A program made the position numbers and the translations under genes. Positions 8,305 through 16,098 of a DNA stretch of 38,127 bases are shown here, piece after piece (the first letter of the stretch is position 1; each line of letters opens with the position of its first letter). This DNA is from JALUUH01 sp964636675 (GTDB taxonomy: Bacteria > Pseudomonadota > Gammaproteobacteria > S012-40). Below the pieces are notes generated by a model. That model ran no database searches. It was not told where the DNA came from and worked only from the letters and a program-made list of their open reading frames with translations. The stretch covers positions 1 to 38,127 of the forward strand of contig CAZWUO010000013.1 in NCBI GenBank assembly GCA_964636675.1, in the 5' to 3' direction.

Positions 8305-11300
8305 TTGTTTTTCTTATTAATTAATACCCTAATACTTCTTGGTCTTATCCTAACGGGTTGTGCCGCGCCACTTTCTCTTATCGAAGTTGAGCCAAAACGA
8401 GTGACACTGGGTCGTGCGGAAGTCGTTAACATTAAATTCGATCAAGATATAAAAGACACCAATTTATCCATTATCCCCGGTGGCCCCTATGTTAAGAAAA
8501 CAACGCAGTGGGAGGCCACAAAAGTGGCCTATAATAAAAATTTGATTTGGTCAATAAACAATACGAATACAGTCTCTGCACAAATTATCAAACACACCGC
8601 TCAAGAAATAGAATACATCGCAAGGCTTAATCTAGACTCAAGACCTGAGCAACTTGCGGTTAATAATACGCTGCTTGCAGTTACCCAAAACAAATCTGAA
8701 CTTCTTTTTTTTGACATCACTGACCCGCAAAAAATCAGACAAACTCAATCACTCAATATGCACCATCCCATTGCAAAACTACATATGAATAACACCTTTG
8801 CATGCATCACCAATGCAGCCAACGAAATGTTTTATATCACGCTCAAAAATAAAACAAGAATACTGGCTAAAAAAAAATTACGCCATACAACACTCGATAT
8901 CATTGCGTTTTCTGCGGGCTGCTTAGTCATAGACCGGGTAAACGGCTTACGCATGTTTGAATATAATCAGGGAAATTTAAACCTCACTACCGTATTCAAA
9001 TCTAACTTTATTAGCCATCAAGCCTTGGCTACTGGGAATATATTATACGTAGCGGATGGCAATACCGGCCTCACTATACTTGAATATACGCATACCAAAA
9101 AATTACGCTGGAGAGGAAGCTACAACAAGCTCGGGAATATTACGCTCATCGCCCATGAGGACAAGCGGGTACTGACTTATAGCGACGCGGGCATTCTTAG
9201 CTTATTCGATACAACAAATATTGATGCTCCATTATTAATGAGCAACTTTCGTCTCGATGTAAAACCGCTCCTTATTCGTTTGCAAAAAAATATCGCACAG
9301 ATTTACACTCATAAACAGATTATCGAAATAGATTTTTCCATTGAAAGCGGCCCAGTCATCAGCAATGTCGGTGTGAATATGGGAGGAAGTAGACGCGCGT
9401 ATCTCGACGATAATTTATTATATGTTGCGGATTGGTTTTCAGGGATGCATATTTACGATGTAAGCCAACCACGAGAACCTAAATTGTTATCCAGCTTACA
9501 CACCACCGGCTCACCGAAGGGAGTCATCGTCAGGGAAGGTTTTGCTTTTATTTGTGATGACGACCATGGATTGAAAATCGCCGATGTTAGTAATCCATTG
9601 CAACCCGAGTTAGTTGCTCAGCTCCCATTAAGCGGCCTCGCATACACAATGGACTTACTAGGCGACAAGCTTTATATTGCCGCTCATCGAGGTGGCTTTC
9701 ACATCGTTGATGTAAAAAACCCGCGCCACCCCAGGCTGCTCGGCAGCTTCGACACACCGGGTAAAGCGTGGGCGATTCAAGTGAAGAACCACACTGCATT
9801 TATTGCGGACGACCAGTCGGGCCTGCTCATATTTGATGTAAAAAACCCTGAGGCACCCCGTCAAATTGGCCAGTTTGCGCCGGGAGGATTTGCCGAAGAT
9901 GTGGTCATCCGCGGAAATACAGCCTTTGTCGCCTTTTTTGATGCTGGCTTATATCTCCTCGACATAAGCCATGAAGACACACCAAAAGTGCTTTCACACT
10001 TAGCGGTTCCTGGCAATTCACGCGGAATTTCACTCGATCACGACAAACTCTATCTCGCCTCATGGAAAGCGGGTATTCATGTTATTGATGTCAACAACTT
10101 AAAAAAACCCTTTATCGTTTCACATTATGATACCCGTGGTTTTGCATGGGGCATCAACCAACAAAATAACATCGCCTATGTACTTGATTGGTGGGGCGGA
10201 ATCAAACTTCTCGAACTGTCTAATCTTCATGCTCCTCGACTGATAGGGGAATACCAAACCAAAGGGAAAATTCATAAAATCGCAAAAAAAAACAAATATC
10301 TGTATCTTGCCAACGGGTCTCGCGGCATGCAGGTCTTTGATAATAGAAATGCATTAAATCCAATATGGGTCACCGGGGTACATTTTCAAGGCTATGCCAA
10401 AGACATTATCTTAAAAGGTGACTATGCCTACATTGCGGCTGGCGACGGCGGACTCGCTATCGCCTATATTGGCAACCCGTTTCAGAGTCACTTGGTTAAT
10501 CAAATCAATATGCAAGACGAAATCAACCAATTAAGCTTAAGCGGAAATACATTATTGCTCGGTGAAAAGGGAAAAACCTTGGCGGTATATGACATCTCTA
10601 TGCCTGCCACACCCATTTTTATAAAAAAAATCAATCTGCGAGCAACTACCATACTCGCCGACGAACATCATGTGTTTATCAGCGATGCCACCCAAGGAAT
10701 TATAAAACTCCCCGTCAAAGACTTGAACAAGAATGACAATAGCCACGACGCTCTGGTGAAATTCAACTCAAATGAAAAACCTGAGTTTTTAGCAAAACTT
10801 AACGGTCATTTGGTCACCGCAAGCTCTAATCACGGCATAGCACTTTTCAATTTAACGGCTACGCAAAAAATACCCGTCACCTTTTATCCCATCAGTGAAA
10901 AAATTAGCGGACTTAGCGTACATGAGCATAAAATTTATCTAAGCCTGGACAATCAAAAACTCGTCATCTTGAGCTACCAACAACAAAAACTTCAATTGGA
11001 AACAGAGATTATTTCTACTCAACCTATCTCCCATTTAGCGATCGCAAATGACGAAATCTATTTTGCAGGCGACAATATATTGTCCACTGCCGTTCTCCCT
11101 CCTAGCATTAAAATCACTAAACAAAACAATGAAGCCCGACTCAGCATTCCTGCTCTAATGCCGCGAGGCGCATATCACCTCATCGTAAAACAAAAAAACC
11201 TTCCGCCACAACAAAAGCCAAATATTTTTTCGGTTAATCTTCCGCAAAAAATAAAATCAACATTCACCATGGAAGACCTTAAGAAAAAAATGCAGAAAAA

Positions 11301-11325
11301 TACATTCGAAGGAAAATCTCCTTAA
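8305..11325 (+). CDS. Large LVIVD-repeat beta-propeller lipoprotein
   Basis: This 1006-residue protein starts at a TTG with an AAGGAAG ribosome site eight bases upstream. The N-terminus FLLINTLILLGLILTGC is a textbook lipoprotein signal with lipobox LTGC (C19). A short beta-rich domain follows, then many roughly 40-residue repeats of the LVIVD type. The best copies lie between about residues 370 and 680, each with an aspartate-led strand (IYDVSQP, IADVSNP, IVDVKNP, IFDVKNP, VIDVNNL) followed by P-x-L-x-G/S and a paired YIA or FIAD strand. Such repeats fold as beta-propellers on secreted or surface proteins. Ligand and role are unknown. The N- and C-terminal repeats are more diverged. Confidence 0.85.
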   Translation: MFFLLINTLILLGLILTGCAAPLSLIEVEPKRVTLGRAEVVNIKFDQDIKDTNLSIIPGGPYVKKTTQWEATKVAYNKNLIWSINNTNTVSAQIIKHTAQEIEYIARLNLDSRPEQLAVNNTLLAVTQNKSELLFFDITDPQKIRQTQSLNMHHPIAKLHMNNTFACITNAANEMFYITLKNKTRILAKKKLRHTTLDIIAFSAGCLVIDRVNGLRMFEYNQGNLNLTTVFKSNFISHQALATGNILYVADGNTGLTILEYTHTKKLRWRGSYNKLGNITLIAHEDKRVLTYSDAGILSLFDTTNIDAPLLMSNFRLDVKPLLIRLQKNIAQIYTHKQIIEIDFSIESGPVISNVGVNMGGSRRAYLDDNLLYVADWFSGMHIYDVSQPREPKLLSSLHTTGSPKGVIVREGFAFICDDDHGLKIADVSNPLQPELVAQLPLSGLAYTMDLLGDKLYIAAHRGGFHIVDVKNPRHPRLLGSFDTPGKAWAIQVKNHTAFIADDQSGLLIFDVKNPEAPRQIGQFAPGGFAEDVVIRGNTAFVAFFDAGLYLLDISHEDTPKVLSHLAVPGNSRGISLDHDKLYLASWKAGIHVIDVNNLKKPFIVSHYDTRGFAWGINQQNNIAYVLDWWGGIKLLELSNLHAPRLIGEYQTKGKIHKIAKKNKYLYLANGSRGMQVFDNRNALNPIWVTGVHFQGYAKDIILKGDYAYIAAGDGGLAIAYIGNPFQSHLVNQINMQDEINQLSLSGNTLLLGEKGKTLAVYDISMPATPIFIKKINLRATTILADEHHVFISDATQGIIKLPVKDLNKNDNSHDALVKFNSNEKPEFLAKLNGHLVTASSNHGIALFNLTATQKIPVTFYPISEKISGLSVHEHKIYLSLDNQKLVILSYQQQKLQLETEIISTQPISHLAIANDEIYFAGDNILSTAVLPPSIKITKQNNEARLSIPALMPRGAYHLIVKQKNLPPQQKPNIFSVNLPQKIKSTFTMEDLKKKMQKNTFEGKSP

Positions 11326-11637
11326 ACAAATGAACAGGGATTCATGTTTCCATACAATCATCTCACACCACTAAGCTGCGGGTTCTAGAATAATCTCATC
11401 AATACAGCTTTGATACTCATCCGCATATATATACCTGTAGCCCTTGAATGGCTCTGAACTTATCAACGGAAAGCTGTTTACTCAAAACGTTGAAACAATA
11501 TATAGGAATGTGCTGCATAAATTGCAAACACATGAAATGAGTTAGTACTAAAGTACTAGCGCATCTGGGCTAATGCTTTTGCACTATTATGATGTTAAAC
11601 TAACCTCACAAAAAGTAGATAATAAAGGAGTGTATTG
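11326..11637. other. Intergenic region upstream of EF-hand-like lipoprotein
   Basis: No gene, tRNA or strong terminator is recognisable in these 312 bases. A clear AAGGAG ribosome site at 11625-11630 belongs to the next gene. Confidence 0.5.
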
Positions 11638-12492
11638 ATGCAACTTAAAACAATAAAGTTTTTATTTTTTATGTTTTTTTTGGTTAGCTTGGGGGGATGC
11701 GGAGAAGGGAACAAAATCAAGATAATTGATGACTCAACAGGAGGCGCTAGTACGCTGGTTTCAACCACGCTGTTAAAAGCAAATGAAGGAGATTGTGAGG
11801 CTGGCGGGATCGAAATTGAGACTGGGATCGATGAAAATAAAGACGGTCTGTTAAGTGCTGAGGAAATAGATACCACAAAAATTATTTGTCATGGTAATAC
11901 GGGATATAACAGTTTGCTCGCAATCAGTGACGAAGCTACCGGAGAAAATTGTGCAGGTGGAGGGAAGAACATATCGTCGGGCCTGGATAAAAACCGCGAT
12001 GATATATTGAATGACACTGAGATTACAGAAACAGAATATATTTGTAATGGGCTGAATGGCTTAACTGGTATTGATGGAGTAGATGGAGTAGATGGAAAAA
12101 CTCCTCCAGAAAATGTAGGTGAAAAAATCACCACTGCTCTTTTTTGCCGAGGAAGCATTGATGAATATGAAGGCATAAATTGGAGTTATTACAATGCACA
12201 ACATCTGTCAGGTAATGTTGTGGTTACCGCAAGTATCATTTTGCCGGATGTAGAGCTTAGTAAAACTTTTATCTATTCATCATCTCAAATAGGTGTTACT
12301 GACGGTGCGGTGCGAATTGTCTTTGATATTATTGACCCAAACAACTTTGGGACCTGGCAGTTTGAGTTAGCAGATGGTGATCCTAATAAAATGACCTTAT
12401 ATTATTACGATGATGATCTTGGCGAACAGAATCCTAATTCTTGGACAGCTGGCATTGATTCAGGGACATGTGATAAGTTCGAATACGGATAA
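11638..12492 (+). CDS. Secreted lipoprotein with EF-hand-like loops and a collagen-like triplet stretch
   Basis: The ATG lies seven bases after AAGGAG; an adjacent upstream TTG is less likely. The signal peptide ends in lipobox LGGC. Two similar repeats follow, each with paired cysteines and an EF-hand-like loop: DENKDGLLSAEE and DKNRDDILNDTE, both with acidic or Asn residues at loop positions 1, 3, 5 and Glu at 12. This pattern matches the DUF7151-type repeats of bacterial surface proteins, and calcium binding is a reasonable inference. A short collagen-like run (GLTGIDGVDGVDG) separates them from a C-terminal domain of about 120 residues with a Cys pair, which I do not recognise. Confidence 0.78.
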   Translation: MQLKTIKFLFFMFFLVSLGGCGEGNKIKIIDDSTGGASTLVSTTLLKANEGDCEAGGIEIETGIDENKDGLLSAEEIDTTKIICHGNTGYNSLLAISDEATGENCAGGGKNISSGLDKNRDDILNDTEITETEYICNGLNGLTGIDGVDGVDGKTPPENVGEKITTALFCRGSIDEYEGINWSYYNAQHLSGNVVVTASIILPDVELSKTFIYSSSQIGVTDGAVRIVFDIIDPNNFGTWQFELADGDPNKMTLYYYDDDLGEQNPNSWTAGIDSGTCDKFEYG

Positions 12493-12512
12493 GTTTTACC
12501 AGATTTAAGTAT

Positions 12513-12720
12513 TATCCTAGAATCTGCAGTTGAGCAGCATACCGAGCGCGTTTTTAATCGTGAATAGCAGGCGGAATAGCCTGCTATTGCAACGATTCGC
12601 AAAATGCTATTCATGGCCTAATACGCGCATCCTCTGCATGAATGCGATAACAACCTCATTCGTTTTTTAATCCGCCGCTCAACGATGCCTCATAGTGCTC
12701 AACTGCGGAATCTAGGTTTA
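12513..12720. mobile_element. MITE-like foldback element with terminal inverted repeats
   Basis: The ends are 20-base inverted repeats matching at 18 positions: CCTAGAATCTGCAGTTGAGC at 12516-12535 and its near reverse complement at 12697-12716. Inside, a second inverted pair (GCGCGT plus TGAATAGC at 12546-12568, GCTATTCA plus ACGCGC at 12606-12628) encloses a strong hairpin with a ten-base perfect stem. No transposase is encoded. A copy of one end occurs at 38056, which argues that this is a dispersed non-autonomous element. No target-site duplication was recognised. Confidence 0.6.
12556..12597. repeat. Strong hairpin within the MITE-like element
   Basis: AATAGCAGGC and GCCTGCTATT pair perfectly around a six-base loop, and AATCGT/ACGATT extends the stem beyond a small bulge. 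There is no U-run directly after it, so it reads as a structural part of the element and not as a simple terminator. It could still end transcription of the upstream lipoprotein gene. Confidence 0.6.
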
Positions 12721-12912
12721 TGCATCCCGAATAATCAATTTCGCGCTCGTGACCCGAAGTTTAAAAGCCAGAAAATCAAGCAACCCAAGCCGAATCGAGC
12801 AAAACCCAAAAAAGAACAAATCACTTCTGCCGACGAATTTATCTTTAACGCAAAACAATTAACGGATGAATATCCAGAAGGCCAGATGCTCTGGCTTGAG
12901 TCGTCAACATAA
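12685..12912 (+). CDS. Hypothetical small Lys-rich protein, doubtful
   Basis: This is an open frame of 75 codons that starts inside the right end of the MITE-like element. The product has a basic centre (KSQKIKQPKPNRAKPKK) and an acidic C-terminal half with no recognisable domain, signal or ribosome site. It may be a fragment of a larger gene broken by insertion, or a chance frame. I list it only because its composition is less random than neighbouring frames. Confidence 0.2.
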   Translation: MPHSAQLRNLGLCIPNNQFRARDPKFKSQKIKQPKPNRAKPKKEQITSADEFIFNAKQLTDEYPEGQMLWLESST

Positions 12913-13305
12913 AGATAAAAAAGGCCAAAAATAAGTATTTTTTGAAGGGCTTATCAATCAGCATCAGCACTGCAACCGAAAACAAGAATGCATGCGCAAT
13001 CCTGAGTTGTAAGCTATTTAAACACCACTACGGCTTGCTCCTCATTGCGGGCGTATGGGGGGGAACCAAGGTTGCAAGTGAATTCGGCAAGCTCACGTAT
13101 AAATGGCTTTCCCGGTGGAATTTTGCCTGCGGCAGATATTTCAGACGACATATCGTTGCCACTTTTTTGCATGAGCATTACTGCCAAAGTACTTGTCGCG
13201 CTTCCAAATTACATGTTTCACCTTTACGATTATTGGCTACAAACAAGCTGGAAAAAGGTGCGCCATTGAACTTGAGCTTAAGGCACAGAAAACACCAAAA
13301 AAGGA
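12913..13305. other. Degraded DNA without an intact gene
   Basis: Frames here are short and switch phase. Overlapping open frames around 12942-13310 have no ribosome site, no recognisable motif and mutually exclusive readings. The most protein-like stretch lies near 13100-13269 (GFPGGILPAADISDD) but matches nothing I recognise. I treat the segment as decayed accessory DNA. Confidence 0.45.
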
Positions 13306-13479
13306 ATTAAAGCCGATAAACCAAAGGTACTAGAATCTATTAAACTTTGTGTTAAAGAAGATGCGGATGCGGATGCGCTTATTGAAAAGGCTTTTAAGCT
13401 AGAGCATAGAACTAATTTCAGAAGAACCACATTTTATTCCATAAATCGTCTAAAACCTCAATATCGTGGTATAATCTAG
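13306..13479 (+). pseudogene. Fragment resembling the C-terminal winged helix of AlbA_2/RecG-like or Fic proteins
   Basis: A 57-codon open stretch without a start ends in TAG. Its tail, ALIEKAFKLEHRTNFRRTTFY, resembles the L-G-L-x-H-R-T/P-x-F-R-x-x-Y helix found at the C-terminus of AlbA_2-domain ATP-binding proteins and of some Fic proteins. The rest of such a gene is missing upstream. The match is short, so this is a tentative label for a gene remnant. Confidence 0.3.
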
Positions 13480-14011
13480 GGAGCCTCTTGTAAATAAAGC
13501 TATTTCCTTTGCTACAAAAAATGGATACAGCATAGTATGAGCGAAGTGCAAAACCTGTATATTGCACGCTGAAAAAACGAAAGCTCGTAATACTTCATAC
13601 GCTTATATAAGAAGACTGAAAATACCCCGAAAAAAACATAAAAGCTCGTTGCTTGACATTGCACTAACCTACATTTGGTAATGTCAACTACGATTAGAGT
13701 TTGCGGGCAGCTTAACCTCTTGTTGGCCTTTCGTAGAAATACGCAAGCAACTCAGCTATCACAGCTGCGGTGTAGACTCTATTGGACGCACAAAGAGATT
13801 TCAACTAACCCTCAGAAGCGCTTTACGCGTCTCGAACCCTAGATTAGCAATACTCTCGCAGGTATTGAGATGCACTGCTAATGGGGGGTCTCTGACAAGG
13901 TGAGCAACGTATAGAGAAGGCACCCTGGGATGCTTCTTTTCCCAGAATCAGTCAATCGACTTTATTTCTATACATGAAGGGATATTCATAACAGTAGGCG
14001 CTTTTAGGCAA
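13480..14011. other. Non-coding accessory DNA
   Basis: I see no gene, RNA gene or terminator in this stretch. It contains many stop codons in all frames and no ribosome sites. Confidence 0.45.
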
Positions 14012-14070
14012 CACAGGAGCAGTTGCCGAGGAGCAATGTATACGGAAGGTTTTCTTCTGCTCACTGTTAG
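14012..14070 (+). other. Possible degenerate attC-like site ahead of the SET-domain gene
   Basis: The right side carries a canonical integron core GTTAGGC (14064-14070). The left side has CAACACAGGAGCAG, which can pair with CTGCTCACTGTT on the right: a four-base outer pairing, a mismatched spacer and a six-base inner pairing. The left core (AGGCAAC) deviates from RYYYAAC. Length, about 59 bases, fits a short attC. The SET gene begins 44 bases after the core. It is weaker than the site at 15140 and may be chance. Confidence 0.3.
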
Positions 14071-14113
14071 GCAATTAAATGATAATCAATATTAGATTTA
14101 AATAAGGAGTATT

Positions 14114-14605
14114 ATGGTAGTAGGATTTGAGTTAAGAGAAACTTCTGAAAAAGGAGAGGGTATTTTTGCCACTAAATCGTTTATGGCTGGTGACATTGTA
14201 ATGACGGGTGTTATTGAAAAAAGACTTAATGGTAATCACTCCCATGCTTCACAGGTTGGTAAAAATGAGTATGTCCTTCACGCCGGAATGATCACTAAAG
14301 TTAATCACTCCTGTAGCCCCAATTGCGGTATCAGTGTTAATGAAACGGGTGCCCATGATTATGTCACGATAAAGAGTATCAGTATTGGCGAAGAAATAAC
14401 GTTTGATTATGCGATGAGAAATTATAGCATTGATTATTTTCCGGATAATTGTATATGTGGCTCTATAGAATGTCGCGGTAATATTACTGGGTGGCAGGGA
14501 TTATCAAACAAAAAAAAGAAAGTGTATGAAGGCTTTGCAGCGCCTTATTTACTTGAGTTAGATGCTGCTAGTTATTTACATAAGCTGCAGACTATAGCTA
14601 GCTAA
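14114..14605 (+). CDS. SET-domain protein-lysine methyltransferase
   Basis: The ATG follows TAAGGAG. The 163-residue protein is a compact SET domain: G-E-G-I-F-A-T (14-20), the SAM-binding pseudoknot strand NHSCSPNC (64-71), GEEITFDY (92-99) with catalytic-type Tyr99, and a post-SET zinc motif CICGSIEC (113-120) followed by RGNITGW. All signature residues are present, so it should be an active SAM-dependent lysine methyltransferase. Substrate is unknown; known bacterial SET enzymes modify either host chromatin or bacterial proteins. It has no signal peptide or recognisable secretion tag. Its setting among cassette and transposon remnants suggests horizontal acquisition. Confidence 0.88.
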   Translation: MVVGFELRETSEKGEGIFATKSFMAGDIVMTGVIEKRLNGNHSHASQVGKNEYVLHAGMITKVNHSCSPNCGISVNETGAHDYVTIKSISIGEEITFDYAMRNYSIDYFPDNCICGSIECRGNITGWQGLSNKKKKVYEGFAAPYLLELDAASYLHKLQTIAS

Positions 14606-14860
14606 TTATACGGTTAAGGGAAAATGGAAATCCTGATATTACATACGTATGGAGAGGCTTAAAAAAGTCAGCGGACATGATGGTCGGCATGCGAGTTTTT
14701 TTGTGATATTGATGGGTAATAGAAAGGACACACACACCTGCATAAGCTGCCTGTAAACTTGTGACGATGAAGGTGAATTAGTACATTTTTCAACGAAGCC
14801 GCTTCCCTTGATTACCGCAGCACAGACCTTGCCGGTCAGTCTTGATGCAATGGTTAGATT
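14606..14860. other. Non-coding spacer
   Basis: No gene is visible. Near its right end GTTAGAT (14852-14858) matches an integron core, read on the minus strand as ATCTAAC just after the toxin remnant's stop. A convincing partner core was not found. Confidence 0.4.
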
Positions 14861-15082
14861 TCATTTTTCGACGATATAGTTTTCAATTAATAATGCGCCG
14901 TGAAATACACCTAGAATCATGATGTCATTGTTGGAATTGGCTAGATAGGTAATTCGATAGCGCCCTTAGAGAAGGATGCGAATTTCTTCTACTTCAATAT
15001 CGTATATATATCCGATATTGGGCTGTTCAAGTAATATTTAAGCTTTTTTGTAAATTCCATTTATTACTTTTGCTGTAGACAT
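14861..15082 (-). pseudogene. Decayed RelE/ParE-family toxin gene
   Basis: Translating the minus strand from ATG at 15082 gives a 73-residue frame interrupted by two TAA codons. The pieces are recognisable as a ParE/RelE toxin: VINGIYKKA, then ILLEQPNIGYIYDIEVEEIRILL, then GRYRITYLANSNNDIMILGVFHGALLIE. The core GRYRI-x-Y and I-x-I-L-G-V-F-H-G are family signatures. No antitoxin gene is found on either side. The gene sits directly behind an attC site in the same orientation as the methyltransferase remnant, as a second cassette would. Confidence 0.7.
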
Positions 15083-15090
15083 ATATCACC

Positions 15091-15112
15091 ATTGGTAGGT
15101 TAACCTACCAAT
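15091..15112. promoter_or_regulatory. Perfect 22-base palindrome, probable toxin-antitoxin operator
   Basis: ATTGGTAGGTT is followed without gap by its exact reverse complement. It lies nine bases upstream of the toxin remnant's ATG on the minus strand, where autoregulated toxin-antitoxin operons keep their operator. The symmetry is intact although the gene it would control is broken. Confidence 0.6.
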
Positions 15113-15139
15113 TATAGTATTATTTGATGTATTTTTGAA

Positions 15140-15256
15140 ATCTAACACCAAATTAACCTGCATGTTTTACAACGTGGTTTTTGTGGCAAAATCGAGCGAA
15201 GCGAGGCCATAAAAAAGCGCGTTGTAAAACATGTCAGGTTGAATTTTTGGTTAGGC
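15140..15256 (-). other. Integron attC recombination site
   Basis: On the minus strand the site begins with GCCTAAC (15256-15250) and ends with GTTAGAT (15146-15140), both matching the attC cores RYYYAAC and GTTRRRY. The two arms form a long imperfect hairpin: 14 bases, CATGTTTTACAACG, pair perfectly, and the CAACCTGA side faces CAGGTT with one extrahelical base, a hallmark of attC. Total length is 117 bases, inside the usual range. The stop codon of the upstream methyltransferase remnant lies within the first core, as is common for gene cassettes. No integrase gene is in the window. Confidence 0.8.
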
Positions 15257-15633
15257 ATTTTTTGCTACTCCCATTAATACGGGCATACTACCTTTAGAAG
15301 GCGTAATTGAAAACGGTTGAGAGATAGAAATAAAGTCAAATTCTACTTCTTTAAATGCCTTTTCTACTCTTTCTTCACTAAGACCGAAATCCGAATTATT
15401 TTTTGGTGATAACCAATCCCATTGGACAAAAATACCATTCGAAACCAAAAGTGATTTTAGAAATAATAATGTTGATTCATAGTTAGGTAAAAGCTACACA
15501 CAGATGATGCAATTATAATATCAAATTTTCTTTTAAGTACTGCGTTACTATTAATTACACTCTCAGAGAGTTCCTGCTCCTCCAAAACCTCCATGGCCAA
15601 AGGGAGATGTTGCTCTCCCTTCTGGACTATCCA
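15251..15633 (-). pseudogene. Decayed SAM-dependent methyltransferase cassette gene
   Basis: Two reading frames together spell the C-terminal half of a class I methyltransferase: HLPLAMEVLEEQELSESV, then KRKFDIIIASSVCSF, then after a frameshift near 15487 PNYESTLLFLKSLLVSNGIF, FGLSEERVEKAFKEV and finally GSMPVLMGVAKNA. F-D-I-I-I-A-S and PNYESTL are typical of the post-SAM-binding region. The N-terminal part with the glycine-rich SAM loop is missing. The gene ends inside the attC core, so it was the preceding gene cassette. Confidence 0.65.
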
Positions 15634-15696
15634 TCAACCAAGAGCATTTCATAGCCCCTGAACCCTCAACTAACCCCCCGCAGATTGGATGCCGTG

Positions 15697-15735
15697 AACG
15701 TTTCGCCGTTCAGTAGATGGCGACCAAGAAACGTT
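15697..15735. repeat. Inverted repeat upstream of hipBA
   Basis: AACGTTTC (15697-15704) pairs exactly with GAAACGTT (15728-15735), with an additional GCC/GGC pair inside. It could be a terminator-like hairpin or a distal element of the hipBA control region. No U-run follows on the plus strand. Confidence 0.4.
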
Positions 15736-15778
15736 ATTAGATGCGAATTTTAGAGTTTTTAATAATATATGCAAAAAT

Positions 15779-15800
15779 ATATTTGATAAATACCAAATAT
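15779..15800. promoter_or_regulatory. Probable HipB operator
   Basis: ATATTTG and CAAATAT form a perfect seven-base inverted repeat with an eight-base spacer, centred about 27 bases before hipB. The eight-base spacing equals that of the classical E. coli HipB operators, although the arm sequence differs. ATATGCAA is repeated on both sides. Autorepression by HipB and HipAB is the rule in this family. Confidence 0.55.
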
Positions 15801-15816
15801 GCAATAACATATAATT

Positions 15817-16098
15817 ATGAATAAGGTAATTAAAGCACTAAAAGGCGTTCGATTAGCGCAAAAACTTAAACAATCTGAGCTTGGAAGCAAACTTGGGCTG
15901 CCGCAAAGTCATATCTCCAAAATCGAACAAGGTTCAACAGATCCGCGATTATCCACGGTGACGGATATGGCTCGTCTGCTGGATCAGGAATTGGTTCTGG
16001 TTCCCAGAACCATGTTACCAGCTATAAAAGCTTTGATAAAAGGTGACAATGAGCAAAAGCCCATGTGGACTCTTGATGATGAAGACGACGATCAATGA
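15817..16098 (+). CDS. hipB: HipB-like XRE antitoxin
   Basis: The 93-residue protein has an XRE helix-turn-helix over residues about 7-62 (RLAQKLKQSELGSKLGLPQSHISKIEQGSTDPRLSTVTDMARLL), followed by a short tail with the dimerisation strand ELVLVPR and an acidic end. HipB neutralises HipA and represses the operon. No clear Shine-Dalgarno sequence precedes the ATG. The stop overlaps the hipA start in ATGA, which couples translation of the pair. All signature features are present. Confidence 0.9.
   Translation: MNKVIKALKGVRLAQKLKQSELGSKLGLPQSHISKIEQGSTDPRLSTVTDMARLLDQELVLVPRTMLPAIKALIKGDNEQKPMWTLDDEDDDQ

Noticed and set aside
11341..11420. A possible tRNA 3' half at GGGTTCTAGAAT
   Set aside because: The T-arm pairing is incomplete and no acceptor, D or anticodon arm can be built upstream.
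12942..13310. A 122-codon plus-strand frame as a gene
   Set aside because: There is no ribosome site, no domain and no codon bias, and an equally long frame overlaps it in another phase; the region looks decayed.
14788..14858. A second attC in minus orientation after the toxin remnant (ATCTAAC at 14858-14852)
   Set aside because: One core is canonical, but no GTTRRRY partner with a complementary arm was found; GTTGAAA near 14795 pairs poorly.
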